A DNA stretch of 64,000 nt from Haemaphysalis longicornis (GCA_013339765.2 CM023453.1:85936685-86000684), one strand, 5' to 3'; shown: positions 53,323 through 64,000, counted from the stretch's first letter. Translations and numbers: made by a program. Notes: generated from the letters alone by a model not told the origin.

Positions 53323-54965
53323 TGAGTCTGGATGCTGTAAGTCATATTCGACGTGGGGCTCAAGGAGCTACTCTCTTCAGAGTCACTCAGAGTATGAAAA
53401 ATATCACTGTTTCCGAACGTGGAGCTCTGCTTTATGTCAACTGATGCGACCGGCCGTGCCCGTTTTTGATCCGCGTTTGCTGCAGCGAGTGATGTAACAG
53501 GCTTCGGAGTAGCACCATGCATGACTAGGGGTTGAAGTGGTTGAACGTTAAACGTTTTCGGGGCGGCGGCTGTAGTCGGACTCCTAAAGTAACCAGAAGG
53601 ACCTGCGATGGAAGCACCGCGAAACCCTATTTCCGCATTCTGTGATGAAGCGTCGATACAGGCGAAGTTCGAGAAACAAGCTCCTTGGATCATCTCAGGA
53701 GCCTTAGTTGGTACCCCTTGTGCTTCTAGCGGCAGCGCTGGTTGCGAGTCTGCGTGCAGAGAGACGACAACCTCGGCCCCTTCAGGGGTCCGAAAACTCC
53801 TTGTCACAAACCCTGGAGAGGGAAAAAACGCCGGAAGCGGCTGCATCTGGGGGTTGAAAAGGAGGCTTTCTGAACTGTCAACGCCTGCCGTTGCACCGAA
53901 GTACTGCGCCGAATATGATGGACATGGGAGCCCTCTCCTGGGCAGCGGTTTCCGTGCGTAGAATTGCGAAACCATACCGGGAGGCCCTTGCGGCATCGTG
54001 CGGCACGTCCTCGATTGGATGGGTGCGTAAAACCGAGAGGTCGCATGATTGGCAATCCATTGAAACGAGTGCGATCCCCGCAGTCTCCCGCGCCAGAATG
54101 AGGGTCGAAGATCGGGTGGCGCCATACTTAGGGAGCTGCTCCGCGGAATCCGCCATTCGGTCGAGAACGGTCGGGTCATTCGCTTCGGCTCGTAATTGAA
54201 TGATTGCGAGCGAGATAGCCCGCCCTTTCGAGTACGTTTCTTGTGCATGTAAATGCCAACTTTCGCCAGGGGGTCGGAGGAGCGAGACGCGATGCTCCGT
54301 ATATAAATGAGAGCGGTCGCGTCGTGCTGGCTCCCAGCTTCGCCATCTGGCTTTTCCGCCTGCCCGCTTCGCCCTATGCGAGAGGAGAACGGCCTCCCAA
54401 GCTCGTCTGCATTGTCTAAAACTCTTTTCTGTAGACCCTTTAGCGGGGTTGTTTTGGCCTGATCGTTTGAACTGTCGCCGTTTATGGCGAATGATGACTT
54501 GAGATCTGCATTCCCTTCAGAAACTGTGCCCTTCTCCTCCGGAAGAACATTGCTTTTTGCAGTGCTGGTGCCCAGGCCCCCGCCTTGGTCGGGTGGAAAT
54601 TTTTGATTTTCACGGAGCGTCGATGGTTCCAAAAGGAATTCTTTATCGTCGAGCAGATCTGATTCCCTGCTGAAGCTTTCGTATTCGCTTGTTTCCGAAG
54701 AGTCCTTACGGTCCGCTCCGGCGTCTGTATGGGCGCGCATCCTCTCTTGCTTCCGCTCTTCTGCTTCTGTTTCCGGCTCTGCCTGCCCTGAAGGAAGGTG
54801 GCCTCGTCCACCTTTTTCGACATCTCCTTTTATGTTCGTAGTTTCGGGCTCGTCATGATACGCGGCATCGGTCATCCATTTAGGGAGTTTTGTTTCTTTA
54901 TCACCAATCTTTGCACAGGATTCCCGCTCTATAGCATTGACCTTTCCAGAGGCTGTCCGGCGGTC
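53322..54965 (-). pseudogene. Copy B, tail segment 3
   Basis: An open frame of more than 500 codons equivalent to the second half of the copy A tail. Shared blocks include EFLLEPS, CRTMPQGPPGMVS, YARKPLPR, TPEGAEVVVSLH and QGACFSNFA. It ends at TAG 53304, beyond the point where homology to copy A moves to the next frame. Near its start the peptide ERESCAKIGDKETKLPKW has no copy A equivalent. Confidence 0.6.
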
Positions 54966-56405
54966 AACGGCTTTCCGGACTCTGGAATCGCCTTCACTGG
55001 GCTCCTGTTCAACTTTTTTGGATGATTTGCTGGTATAGAACGAAACTGCTTCTTATCTTGAGTCACAACTTCCCCACCTCCTTGTGAAGTGAATAGGTGG
55101 GCTTTCATTGCTTCGGCATCGTGGGAATCTTCATCGCTGAATTTTGAGTCATCAGCTTCTAACTTTTTCTTTGTCGCATCGTTATTCTGGAAATGGGCAG
55201 TCAGTCCTTTCTTTTTCGTTGTCTTTTTAGTAGGTCCACATTTTTTTAGCGAAGTCGTTTCACTTTTTTTCGACTGTGTAGCCCCACGGCTCTCAAATGA
55301 ACTTGTGGAGTTGTGGTCGGGTGAGGAAGCTTTCGGTGAACTTTCACTCCGACTCTTTTGTTTTTTTGGAGTGTTCTTGTTTCCAGAAACAGCTTTCTTG
55401 GCTCCTTTTCCCGCAAAGGCTTTCGTAAGTGGCTTTAGTGCGGCGTAAATTTCTCCCTTTTTATTAATACCAGCGGTGCTCTTTTTACCGGCCCAGCGTT
55501 CACTAGCTTTGTACGGTTTGGAATTGTCGCCATGAAGTACGGATTGGGAGCTAGTATTTTCCAAAGGTACTTTCTTCGCGAATGCGTGCTGCCCACCATG
55601 GTGATCTGTTGCTGTTTTGATTTTCGTGGAACGTACTTTACTAGAGCCGTTCGTGGCAGCAGTTTGCTTGCCGAGTAGGTTAGACGGGCTGGCTGGGGAC
55701 TTCTTTCCGCGAGTTACGGCTTTTCTACGAACGAAACCGCTGCTTCTTTTCGACCACGCATTACTGACGTCTACCGAGGCAGCGGCACCGGTATCCGAGG
55801 AGCTTGTTCTTGGCGAATCGGCATTTGGGCTTCCACCATGTTTATCTAGCAAATACTTGGGGTCACTAGCAGTAGCTTTCTTTGACCGCTTTTCGGCAGC
55901 CGCTTTCTTCGCAAGTGAAGGATTCAGCATGTCAGTTAGCGGCTTTCTTTGTGGAGTTTGTGAGTTTACACTCATGGTGTCTGTGTCTGGCTTTACCGCT
56001 GGTGCATTGGAAGCATCAAGCGCGGCTGGGCTACGGTCAACTGAATCTTTTTTGAACCTGGCCGCGCCTTGACCGTCTTCTTTCCCGTGTTTAAGCTTTT
56101 TCTGCGAGTGACTGGGCGATGAGCGTCGCAGCAGTCCTTCACCTTCAGGCATTTCGGCAGGTTTTCCGTCCAGTTTTGCTTTTCTCTCCTTCAGTTTCAA
56201 CGTCCGCTCAGGCTCCGGCTCAGAGCTGTCATACGTGCACATTTCTTCACCGCCCTTAAGATTTTTCTGCCCAAAGATGCCCACTGAGCGTTGTGCCAGT
56301 TCTCCACTTTTAGGGATTTTTGCAGGATTGCCATGCAGGTTTCCTTTTCTTGCTTTCCGTTTCCATGTTCGCTCAATCGGGCTCATTTCCGCTGGCGTAC
56401 CTGTT
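54965..56405 (-). pseudogene. Copy B, tail segment 2 (Lys/Ser-rich)
   Basis: A highly basic frame with repeated KK, SKK and KKT clusters. It carries two imperfect repeat units (GQKNLKGGEE and SQKKLKHGKE) matching those in copy A. VRRKAVTRGKK and ATDHHGGQHAFAKK align with the copy A stretch that in A lies beyond its own frame break. Codon-level similarity across both copies suggests the tail was once a single continuous coding region. Confidence 0.6.
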
Positions 56406-57642
56406 CCTCCAAATCGTGGTACTCGGACCCATCTTCGATTTCCTCGTGCGAAATGGCACTCACCATCGCTCCCTCACTCTTTGATGTTGGTCTGTGGGAT
56501 TTCGATTGGTACAACAGACGTTTATCCGAGGCCAGCTCTCCCGTGATCGACTCTAGCAGTGAGCAGGCGCTCCACACGCGCTCTATAATCTGATCCCTGT
56601 CGCGATCTTCGTCAGGTGGGTACGTCACGAAGCGCGAGCCGATATTTGGGCATGGCGGAATCGAATCCCTGTTTCGTCCGAAAGACGATGACGGGCCGCC
56701 GCCTCCTCCGGGACCAAGAGGCCGAGAGGACATAGTCATGCCTGGAGACCATCGACGCGGCGCCAGGAACGAGGATCGCGGTGGACCCAGACTGGATGGT
56801 TCTCGGGAAGGCCCAGGGTAAATGGGGCGGGGCTTAAATTCTTCGACCAAGTTATCGATGATGTCATGAACCAAGCCAATGTTTGGAGGACCCTTTTTAT
56901 ACCTTTCAATGTCGGCATCTCGGGAAAGGGATCTTCGAAGCCTAGCCTGTCCTACACAGTCACCCCTCGCTCTGGTCCGCCAACCGTCATTCGTTCCAAC
57001 CTCCTGAAATTGACTCTGGTGGAGTGGAACTTCACGCACGGGGAAGGCAGTGGTAGCACTCAGTCCCAGCCCCTCACCCTGTCCTCCGAAATTACTGTCA
57101 CCACCTTGTTTGAGGACTTCAATGCAGGGGTGGGCTACATTTCGCTTATCGTCCTCCCCTCCTTCATGGGGAAATACTCCTTCGGGAGACAGACTGCTAT
57201 TTTGGATAAAGCGCGTAGAAAAGCTGCATACACCGACGGACGCGGAATCGTGGGTCTCTCTCAATTCAGACCAGAACCCGTTCTCCGCCGCATGGAGAGA
57301 AGCTGTTATCCGGTGCCCTGAACTGCCTGAAAAAATATCCTGTTCTTGACGAACGACTATGCCGGGACATGTAGGGAGAATCGCAGGGTTACCTTCATTT
57401 GATGACTGTGGTGCACACGGAACAGAAGACCCACTGTTGTCCGCTGTAAGAACGTCTGTGAAACCATCGTCATTCCGTGACCGGCGGCGTGAAAGCCGCA
57501 AAGGCGCGGTGGTAGGGTAGCTGTATTCGCTGCGGTCGTCATTGGGTTCCCAGCAATTTAGCGCGCCTGCAAGGGGACTCTTCGTCTCTTCCGTTATCTT
57601 CTCTGGAGAAGGTGAGTCGAGGGCCGCTGTTAGGTCGTCCAT
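56405..57642 (-). pseudogene. Copy B, tail segment 1
   Basis: Starts MDDLTAALDSPSPEKITEE at ATG 57642, the counterpart of the copy A start. Shared blocks with A include SCHRPRN/SRRRSRN, NSGSSVPCAPQSS, HRITAS and SLSRDADIERYKKGPP. The frame stops at 56383 but homology to A moves to another frame near 56405. The region just upstream of the ATG also aligns with copy A up to about 57790, so the duplication includes 5' flanking sequence. Confidence 0.6.
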
Positions 57643-58719
57643 AGGGTCCCAATTCCAATGCAGAAGGCGAAAGCGTCGCGTGAGACGAACCAAATAAGGG
57701 CAGCAGAGCAACTTCCAATGATAGTGATGGTGTTCTTGGGGCGTGCCTTTCTGGCTTCGCGTGGGATTGGAATGATGATGTTTTTAGGTGGTAGAGAAAT
57801 ACCTAATCACTTGAACCTCCTAATGATTTCGTGTTTTTACAGCGAAGATCTCTTGCGGTGCGTTCGGAAGAAATTCGATGTGCTAGGTTCTTGCGCGAGG
57901 TTCTGACCAAAACAACAACTTTTTGTTCTACCCATAGCCAATTCAAGCGATGCGCTTGACTGGTTTCAGTGTTTCAATCGCAGGCTGTCGATGCCGTTTG
58001 CTCTTTACAGTGGAGGCCATTTTCTTGCTCCAAGATGAACAACAAAAAATGGGATTCTTAAGGCGGGACACTTAATTCTTTCGCCTTGATATCGTTGAGA
58101 GAGGGCATTAAGACACTGAAGTGAATTTGTCAAGCTCCCGTTTTTGCTTGCACTGCATAGACTGGCTCAAATTAGCACACTTTTCATCGTTTATCCGGTT
58201 GACAAATCGGTAATTATTTTACAAAGCGCGAAAGAAGAAAAACTACCATGCGCGGTTTGCGGCGGCCGCACCAACTAAGGCTGTGACGTTAGGAGGAGGG
58301 GCGCCGTGATTGGACGATGCCCAAGGTTAGCAATCAAATAAGTTTCGCTTTCGGTTTCGGTTCTGTAAAACATAACCAATGGCGTTGTTGGATGGGCATT
58401 CTCAATATCTCAGTAATAATCGTACCGCGCTTCTGCCATGTTGTCGGCTGTAAAATGCACAAGATAAGCCTCCCAGGATGGCTTGTAGTCGTAGCATTCA
58501 CTAGCCGAGACCTACGCAGTGCATGAACGCCCTCCGCGTACCCGCAGACGCCCAAATGTCATGCGCTTTTCCCCCATATTTGGAGCTTGCCTCCCTCATG
58601 CCTGTATTGTAAAAAGCGTGTTCGCACCAGGCCAAGGGTCTGTTCATTCTGGCCTGTGCCCACTTCCTGCAAGCAGTCGGTGCTTATGGCAACAGCACGC
58701 CAACGAGAACTCCTAGCGC
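57643..58719. other. 5' flank of copy B, no gene seen
   Basis: 57643-57790 aligns with the copy A flank at 14137-14290. Farther up there is a CpG-rich patch (58255-58320), ATTGG near 58313 and CCAAT at about 58376, and a repeated TTTCG array (58342-58360). A promoter here is possible but not demonstrated. Confidence 0.35.
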
Positions 58720-58955
58720 GCCAGTGCCAGCCTGCGCGCGTTTTGTGAACTAGTTCGTGTAGCCATGAACGTTGCGGCCCAAAAAAAAAAAAAAAGGTTG
58801 AGACTCAATATAGAAAACATCGGCGGAAAACACAAAGTTAACTGACAAAAAAAAAAAAAAGGCGCACGTACCCCCCGCGGGGGATTCGAACTCGTGACTT
58901 GCAAAACATTTGCGTTGACATACCTTAGCGCCCCAGACAACTGAGCACCGGAGCG
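58720..58955 (-). repeat. SINE-like repeat with tRNA-like head
   Basis: On the minus strand a tRNA-like part (about 58955-58862) has GAGTTCGAATCCCCC as a B box and a GGTGCTCAGTTG region as a weak A box. It is followed by two T tracts and the body shared with 28608-28735. No reliable cloverleaf forms. The head and body suggest a tRNA-derived SINE inserted on the minus strand. Confidence 0.45.
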
Positions 58956-59680
58956 GGACGCGAAGCCTTGCTAATATAAGGTATATATTGTCAACCGTTT
59001 ACACTTTTATTTATTTTGGCATTTCAAGCAGCTTAGGTGACTATTTGTTGTACGGCGATCGTGCAGTAAGCGTCGCCCGAGTTTCCACAGTAGCTCACGT
59101 CTAGCAATTGCATTCCGTAGACGAAAAAGCGTTCGCAGATGCCGTAGTCGTGCTGCTGACCGCTGTGCTTGTTCGCCCAGCGCAAGAACAGTGCTTCCCC
59201 CGCGCCCTAGTTTAAACCTGTACGGTAAAAATATCAGTTGATTTTATTTCCTTAGTACCTATATTGACTTCGCTGACTCTTCTTCCCGCCTTCAAAGAGG
59301 CCCTTATATTTTCCTACTGGCGTACCAGTCAGCGAAGCGTCGCATGTGCGCTTTGTGTGAAGCGACCTTGACTTGGAGCTAGATACAGTGTACAAACAAA
59401 CCAAGTAAAGAAAGGCACATTCTTCCATTCACAAACGTGTCCTGGCTTCGTTCAACTAGCGAACGAATTGCGACCAAGCAATTTTTTTAACCTCCTTGAT
59501 TGCGACGACCCTGCCGGCGGCCGGCTGACGAAACGCTGGGCCGACTGACTCTGTCGGCCGGGGAGCCGTGTCGTAGCGCAGCCGTGGGCGCAGCCAATTG
59601 CCAGCTCATCCCCTCCTGACGTCACATCGAAAAACGCCACAGAAGGGTTGGTTGCACTACGCGCGCCGGGGAAAACACAC
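58956..59680. other. Non-coding stretch, no gene seen
   Basis: No supported feature. A GGCCGGC palindrome-rich patch lies at about 59515-59570. Confidence 0.45.
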
Positions 59681-60490
59681 TAAACTTTTTTACACCCTTT
59701 TAGCCAAAAAGGGTATAGCATAAGTGAAAAAAGGGTGTTGGGAGGCCTTTACACCCTTTTTCTTGTATTTCAATACCACTTTCGTAGCTATACACCCTTT
59801 TTGTGCGAAAAAAAGTGGTGTTGATCAACTTCAAAATCCTTTGTTTTTCTTAGGGCGTTGAAAGGGTGTGGAAAAGGTGTTGAGCTGTTCATTGAATAAG
59901 GCCATGCTTGGATGCATAATAGCACTGTAAAGAACAAGACATGCCCTCATATACTTCTCTCCTCGCAAGAAATTTTCAAACGCAAAAAAAAAATGCTCGT
60001 ATGCATGATCGCTCGTTTCCATATGCGGTGCACTTCATGCCCCTAGTTTAGCTTCGGCACATGAAACACAGATTTGAACCTTCAAAATTAAAAAGACTGT
60101 GGTCATGTGGCGAAAAGGGTGTTTACCGACTGCAACACGCTTGGCTTTCTGTGAAACGGTGTGAAATAGGTGTTCAATTGCAAAAAAAGGACAGCGGAGC
60201 TGGGGGTCAACCGAGTTTCTTCCGGTGTTGCTCAGTTTGTTATGTTTGCTAAGCTTTGCAATGTTCTTGATAAGCTATACGATGACCGCTGAGGGTGAGG
60301 CCAAGTTTAACGGGATTTTACAAGGCTGTTCCAGTGTGGCGGTCTTTTCTTACACCCTTTTTCTTACACCCTTTATCTTTACGCCCATTTTCTTAGTTTC
60401 GAACACCCTAATTTGTAGCTTTACACCCTTCTCGGAAAAAGGGTGTTGAAATAATGAACACCCTTTTTGAAGGGCGTTGAGGTGGCGGGG
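59681..60490. repeat. Cluster of ACACCCTTTTT / AAAAAGGGTGT motifs in both orientations
   Basis: More than ten near-copies of ACACCCTTTTT or its complement lie between 59690 and 60480, often as facing pairs (for example 59691-59712, 59727-59760 and 60420-60465). Spacing is irregular and the unique sequence between them does not repeat, so this is not a simple tandem array. It may be nested or decayed miniature elements sharing one terminal motif. Confidence 0.65.
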
Positions 60491-60617
60491 AAGTCGAGAA
60501 AAAATCCGCCGTGATCGGAAGCGGGAAGCGCTATAAAGCACCGTGAAGTAGCCGAATAGCATTGGCAATAAGGAGTGCATGCATCTTTCATGTGTGTTCC
60601 TGCGGAAACCCTCGTCC

Positions 60618-60619
<2 letters not shown>

Positions 60620-60652
<33 letters not shown>

Positions 60653-60695
60653 TTATATAGATATATATATATATATTATATATATATATATATAG
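60620..60695. repeat. (TA)n microsatellite
   Basis: Interrupted TA run that directly abuts the LTR end of the Gypsy element at about 60693. Confidence 0.9.
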
Positions 60696-60947
60696 TAAGG
60701 GAGATAGCCGATACTCATGGAGATGGTTCAGAGGATTTATTTACAGGAGATATGTGAGACGACTGTAGATTTCAGCTTACAGACGGTGTCCGATCCCATG
60801 TGCAAAAGCGCCCTCCGTGGTGCTTCTTCCGCTGACACCGGCGTGGTTGCATACCCTCACCGGTAGATTAGACTACTTGTCCACACGGCTGATGCGTGCG
60901 CACGGCACATACCCTGATGGTATCATGGGCCCATTATTCTCGCTACA
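60693..60947 (-). repeat. 3' LTR of the Gypsy element
   Basis: On the minus strand it begins TGTAGCGAGAATAATGGG after the purine-rich GACGGGGGACGAT. It contains GTAAATAAATCC as a polyadenylation signal and ends near CTCCCTTACTA at the TA repeat. The expected terminal CA is not seen, so the last base is uncertain. About 255 bp. Confidence 0.6.
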
Positions 60948-60992
60948 ATCGTCCCCCGTCGAAAAGGAGCCATCCTGGATTCTAGGCTTAGG

Positions 60993-62303
60993 TCACGACA
61001 GAACTAAAAGGTCGTAGAAAGGCTTCAACCGTTGCACGTGGACGATCTCACGTCTGCGCCGACGAAGATCCGGGGTCGACGTGGTTGGGTCCACGAGGTA
61101 GTTGACCGGCGATGTGCGCTCAACAACGCGGTATGGTCCATGATACTTGGCTACTAACTCGTGAGAGAGACCAGGGGTTTGGCAGGGGACCCAAAGCCGT
61201 GTGCCTTTGGGTCCCCTGTTTCTGAACATAAACATCGTCACGACGATGTTTCTGAAGCTGTTGTTCGGCCGAGGTAAACGAGCGGGCCAGTTGACGGCAT
61301 TCTTCGGCGTGGCGGGCGAGCTGCGAAACCGGTGTAAATGCCGTGGTATCGGGATTGTAGGGGAGAATGGTGTCAATGGTGTAGAAAGGCTCACGTCCGT
61401 ACAACAAGAAAAATGGGCGAGAACCCCGTGGTGGTCTGCGTTGCCGTATGTGACTAAGGGCAACACAACGTCCCAGTTATATTGGTTTGAAGACACGTAC
61501 ATAGACAGCATGTCGCCAAGGGTACGATTAAAGCGTTTTGTGAGCCCATGCTTGTTTGCGGATGGTATGACATAGTTGTCCGGTGAACAATATGGCATTC
61601 AGCCAGTAGGGCTTCGATACTGTCGGATAAGAACACCCGTCCTCGGTCACTCAGGAGTTCCAGAGGTGCCCCGTGGCGGAGAATAAAGTGGCGGAGAAGG
61701 AAGGAGCAACGTCTCGAGCTGTCGCAGCAGGCAGCGCTGCGGTTTACGCGTACCGGGTCAGGTGATCCAATGCTACTACAATGCATCGGTTTCCCGTATG
61801 ACGTATAGGCAGTGGGCCATACAGGTCGATGCTGACCCGCTCGAAAGTCTTCCTGGACAGGGTAGAGGCTGCAACAAGCCGATCAATTGTGTACACGAGT
61901 GGACGTACTTGCGCACGAACTTGTACATGCCGCACCAATAGTACCGTAAGCGAAGTCGCTCGTACGTCTTCAGGACGCCGGCATGAGCACAACTTGGATC
62001 TGTGTGTAAGGAAGCGCATATGTCGGCGCGCAAATGGCGAGGGATATCCAACAACCATTTCTGACCGTCGGAGAGGTAGTTGCGCCGGTAGAGCAACTCG
62101 TCACGGAGGGCGAAGTGCGAAACTTGGCGGCGCAGCGCTCGCGATCCTGTCTGAAGTGACGCACCTGAAGCAGACAATAAGCCAATGATAGAAGTAACCC
62201 ACGGATCCTTGCGTTGCTCAGCCGTCATGTTAGTCACGTCAAGGGACGACAAAAAGGGGTCACCATCAGCATTGGGAGCAAGGCAGGACACGTTAGCAGA
62301 CAC
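60993..62303 (-). pseudogene. Gypsy integrase, broken
   Basis: The zinc-binding His/Cys part (LHTDPSCAHAGVL, YVHSC) is followed in other frames by the core (VSIDLYGPLPIR with the first Asp, then LLSDRGRVFLSD with the second Asp). At the position of the third acidic residue the sequence reads LTKRFNRTL, with Lys in place of the conserved Glu. At least two frame changes separate these parts. The end has a GPYRVVERTSPVNYLV motif of the integrase C terminus. Confidence 0.7.
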
Positions 62304-62399
62304 TGGTGAGCGTAAAAGGGCGTCAGCATCAGTGTGCTTACGGCCGGAACGGTAAATTACACGGATGTCGTACTCTTGCAGTCGAAGAGCCCACCGACC

Positions 62400-62830
62400 A
62401 CGACGACCTGATGGATCTTTCAGGGAGGACAGCAGCGGAGTGCGTGATGATCTGTGATGACATCAAATGGGTGGCCGTAAAAGTACTGGCAAAACTTTCC
62501 GAGAGCCTAAACGATGGCCAAGCACCCCTTTTCAGTAACTGAATAGTTTGACTCGGCTTTCGTAAGGGTGCGGTTTACGTATGCCACGATGTACTTGTCA
62601 AAACCGGACTTTCGTTTGGCAAGTACGGCACCGAGACCAGTTCCACTAGCATCTGTGACCAATTCCACTAGCATCCGTGCGGATCTCCATTGGCTATGAC
62701 GGGTCGAAATGTCGCAATATAGGCGGAGATGTAGGAAGCCGGTGCAGAGTCGCAAACGCCTCTTCACACGATGGCGACCACGAAGAGAGATCGCTGTCAC
62801 TGTGGAGGAGCTTTGTTAAAGGTTAAATGA
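62400..62830 (-). pseudogene. Gypsy RNase H, broken
   Basis: TDASGTGLGAVLAKRKSGFD and YSVTEKGCLAIV mark the RNase H domain. The TDASG block is present twice in tandem (about 23 bp duplicated near 62640-62685), one unit out of frame. Stop codons interrupt the following stretch, where GHPFDVITDHHA can still be read. Confidence 0.65.
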
Positions 62831-63560
62831 TGGTAGCGAAGGTCCGAAGAAAGCGTCGGAAGTAGGAGCACAAGCCAAGAAAGCTTCGAAGGGCTTTCAT
62901 CGTGGTCGGATTCGGAAAGTCGGTAACCGCTCGAAGCTTGGTTGCATCCGCAAGCATCTCGTCCTTAGATACGACGTGGCCCCGGAGGGTTAGTTTATGG
63001 GCAGAAAAATGGCCCTTTTTGATGTTCAGCTGCAGTCCGGCGTTTGCAAGGCCGGTCAAAACTTGCTCTTAACGAACAAGGTGCGTCTGGAAATCCGGCG
63101 AGAAAACGACATCATCGAGATAGCAAACACACGCCTTCCACTCTAGTCCTGTCAAAATACTGTACATCATGCGTTCGAATGTGGCAGGGGCAATGCGAAG
63201 CCCGAACGGCATAACATTAACTTCATAAAGGCCGTCCAGGGTAACGAACGCCGTTTTTTCCCGGTCAGACTCTGCCATCCGAACCTGCCAGTGTCCGGTA
63301 CGCAAATCAAGGGATGAGAAAAATTCAGCTCCCTGTAGGCAGTCAAGGGTTCATCAATGCGCGGGAGGGGATAGAGATCTTTGCGTGCTATGGAGTTCAA
63401 ACGGCGATAGTCAACGCAAACCCAGATGGATCCATCCTTCTTCATTACAAGGACCACGGGGGACGCCCACTGGCGAATTACATCGTGCTGCAGTATGTCA
63501 GCCACCTGGTCGTCAATGGTACGACGCTCCGTCGGAAAAACACGGTATGGCTGTTGGCAA
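62831..63560 (-). pseudogene. Gypsy reverse transcriptase, broken
   Basis: Motifs in order: WASPVVLVMKKDGSIWVCVD, YRRLN, YPLPRID, then after a frame change near 63345 RTGHWQVRMA, VMPFGLRIAPATFERMM, CYLDDVVFSPDF (catalytic Y-x-D-D box as YLDD) and LRSFLGLCSYFRRF. A stop interrupts near 63070. A few residues before WASPVV appear deleted compared with the family. Confidence 0.75.
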
Positions 63561-64000
63561 AGAGGAGCATGTGAGCCAGTCTCAACCTAGTGTGTGGCCA
63601 CAGACGTCCGGCCCAGCGATAGTTGTGCGCAGTCGAAAGAAGATTGAAGTCGGCGAAGAAGCCTCGTAAGCTGTGCTTGCTGGGTCGGGTGTAAATTACT
63701 GTCAGTGGAGTTCCGGAAAACATCGGACGACAATTCGGCTGGCTGGCATGAACAAACACCGCGTTCTTCGTCCTGATGGTGGGATAAATCATCCGGTAAT
63801 TTTGCAACGAGACGAGGATGGACAAGCTCGACAAAGCCCAGTTCCTCGCCGTGCAGGCGGGGGCATGGTATCGTTGGAGTGTATTAGATGTTTTAGGGTG
63901 GCCCGACCGGCGGCCAGAGTTACTAGATCGTTCGAACCACAAACCGCCAAATCCGCCTTCGCAATAGCCCAAAAGTAGCTCAAATTTCAAATTTCCAAAT

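Larger units (their letters stand above)
38934..57642 (-). other. Gene locus: M13-like copy B (probable pseudogene)
   Basis: Span of the second paralogue, right to left: tail and transmembrane region 57642-52151, then 50975-50760, 48689-48494 and 39344-38934. Order, orientation, splice phases and the last exon length (411 bp) match copy A. Compared with copy A and with its own frames, it carries about six frame breaks (near 56405, 54965, 53322, 52586, 50840 and the 3' end of the 48.5-kb exon). The intron 39345-48493 is expanded by satellites, a LINE tail and a dispersed repeat. It is likely a decayed duplicate, unless the breaks are assembly indels. Confidence 0.7.
60693..64000 (-). mobile_element. 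Decayed Ty3/Gypsy retrotransposon, 3' part
   Basis: Minus-strand order is reverse transcriptase (about 63560-62830), RNase H (62830-62400), integrase (62300-60993) and an LTR (60947-60693), the Gypsy order. The upstream protease and Gag lie beyond the window. Frame changes and stops occur in every domain, so it cannot encode a working polyprotein. The region 63600-64000 shows no recognisable domain and may be the protease end or linker. Confidence 0.8.

Noticed and set aside
1..64000. CRISPR arrays, bacterial operons or phage modules
   Set aside because: No regularly spaced short repeats with unique spacers and no operon-like gene packing; (GACA)n and satellites do not fit.

Overview
The window reads as arthropod nuclear DNA, most likely from a hard tick. 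This is inferred from split genes with GT-AG introns, neprilysin-like (M13) gene duplication, and a dense mix of tRNA-derived SINEs, I/R1-type LINE tails, Ty3/Gypsy and BEL/Pao LTR elements, hAT and Helitron-like DNA, satellites and microsatellites. Nothing bacterial was seen. The species was not determined and no database could be searched.

The main host content is a tandem pair of paralogous genes on the minus strand. Copy A runs from about 14136 down to 2807 and copy B from about 57642 down to 38934. Each encodes a very long, basic, Ser/Lys-rich N-terminal tail (about 1,250 residues), one transmembrane segment, and an M13 (neprilysin/ECE-like) ectodomain over four matching exons. The exon that should carry the zinc site (2807-3217 in A, 38934-39344 in B) is the same length in both, but HExxH has become RCILR or RCMLR and the ExxxD motif is gone, so both look like pseudopeptidases. 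Copy A has two apparent frame breaks in the tail; its ectodomain exons stay in phase. Copy B has about six breaks and is probably a pseudogene, unless the breaks are assembly indels. The C-terminal exons of copy A would lie left of base 1; those of copy B were not found. Introns of the two copies align in several places, so this is a segmental duplication. Copy B is longer mainly because its last visible intron gained satellites, a LINE tail and a dispersed repeat.

Between and around the genes: 1-2.8 kb holds a 515-bp palindrome made of two head-to-head tRNA-like units. 14.3-15.3 kb holds two facing LTR-like ends. 17.3-18.4 kb holds a LINE tail and a dispersed repeat. 20.97-23.34 kb is a complete but internally deleted BEL/Pao-type element with identical LTRs and a perfect 5-bp target duplication. 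23.6 kb is a (GACA)n microsatellite. 24.0-24.8 kb is a LINE 3' end. 27.4-29.3 kb is a THAP-like fragment followed by a Helitron-like ORF split by an 848-bp hAT element with a perfect 8-bp target duplication. 36.6-37.9 kb is a Gypsy pol end plus LTR-like sequence. 40.2-43.6 kb holds two different tandem arrays. 59.7-60.5 kb is a cluster of ACACCCTTTTT motifs in both orientations. 60.7-64.0 kb is the 3' part of a decayed Gypsy element on the minus strand.

The remaining long stretches show no gene I can support. Exon ends were placed by eye from splice signals and A/B comparison; the tail frame-break positions are approximate.
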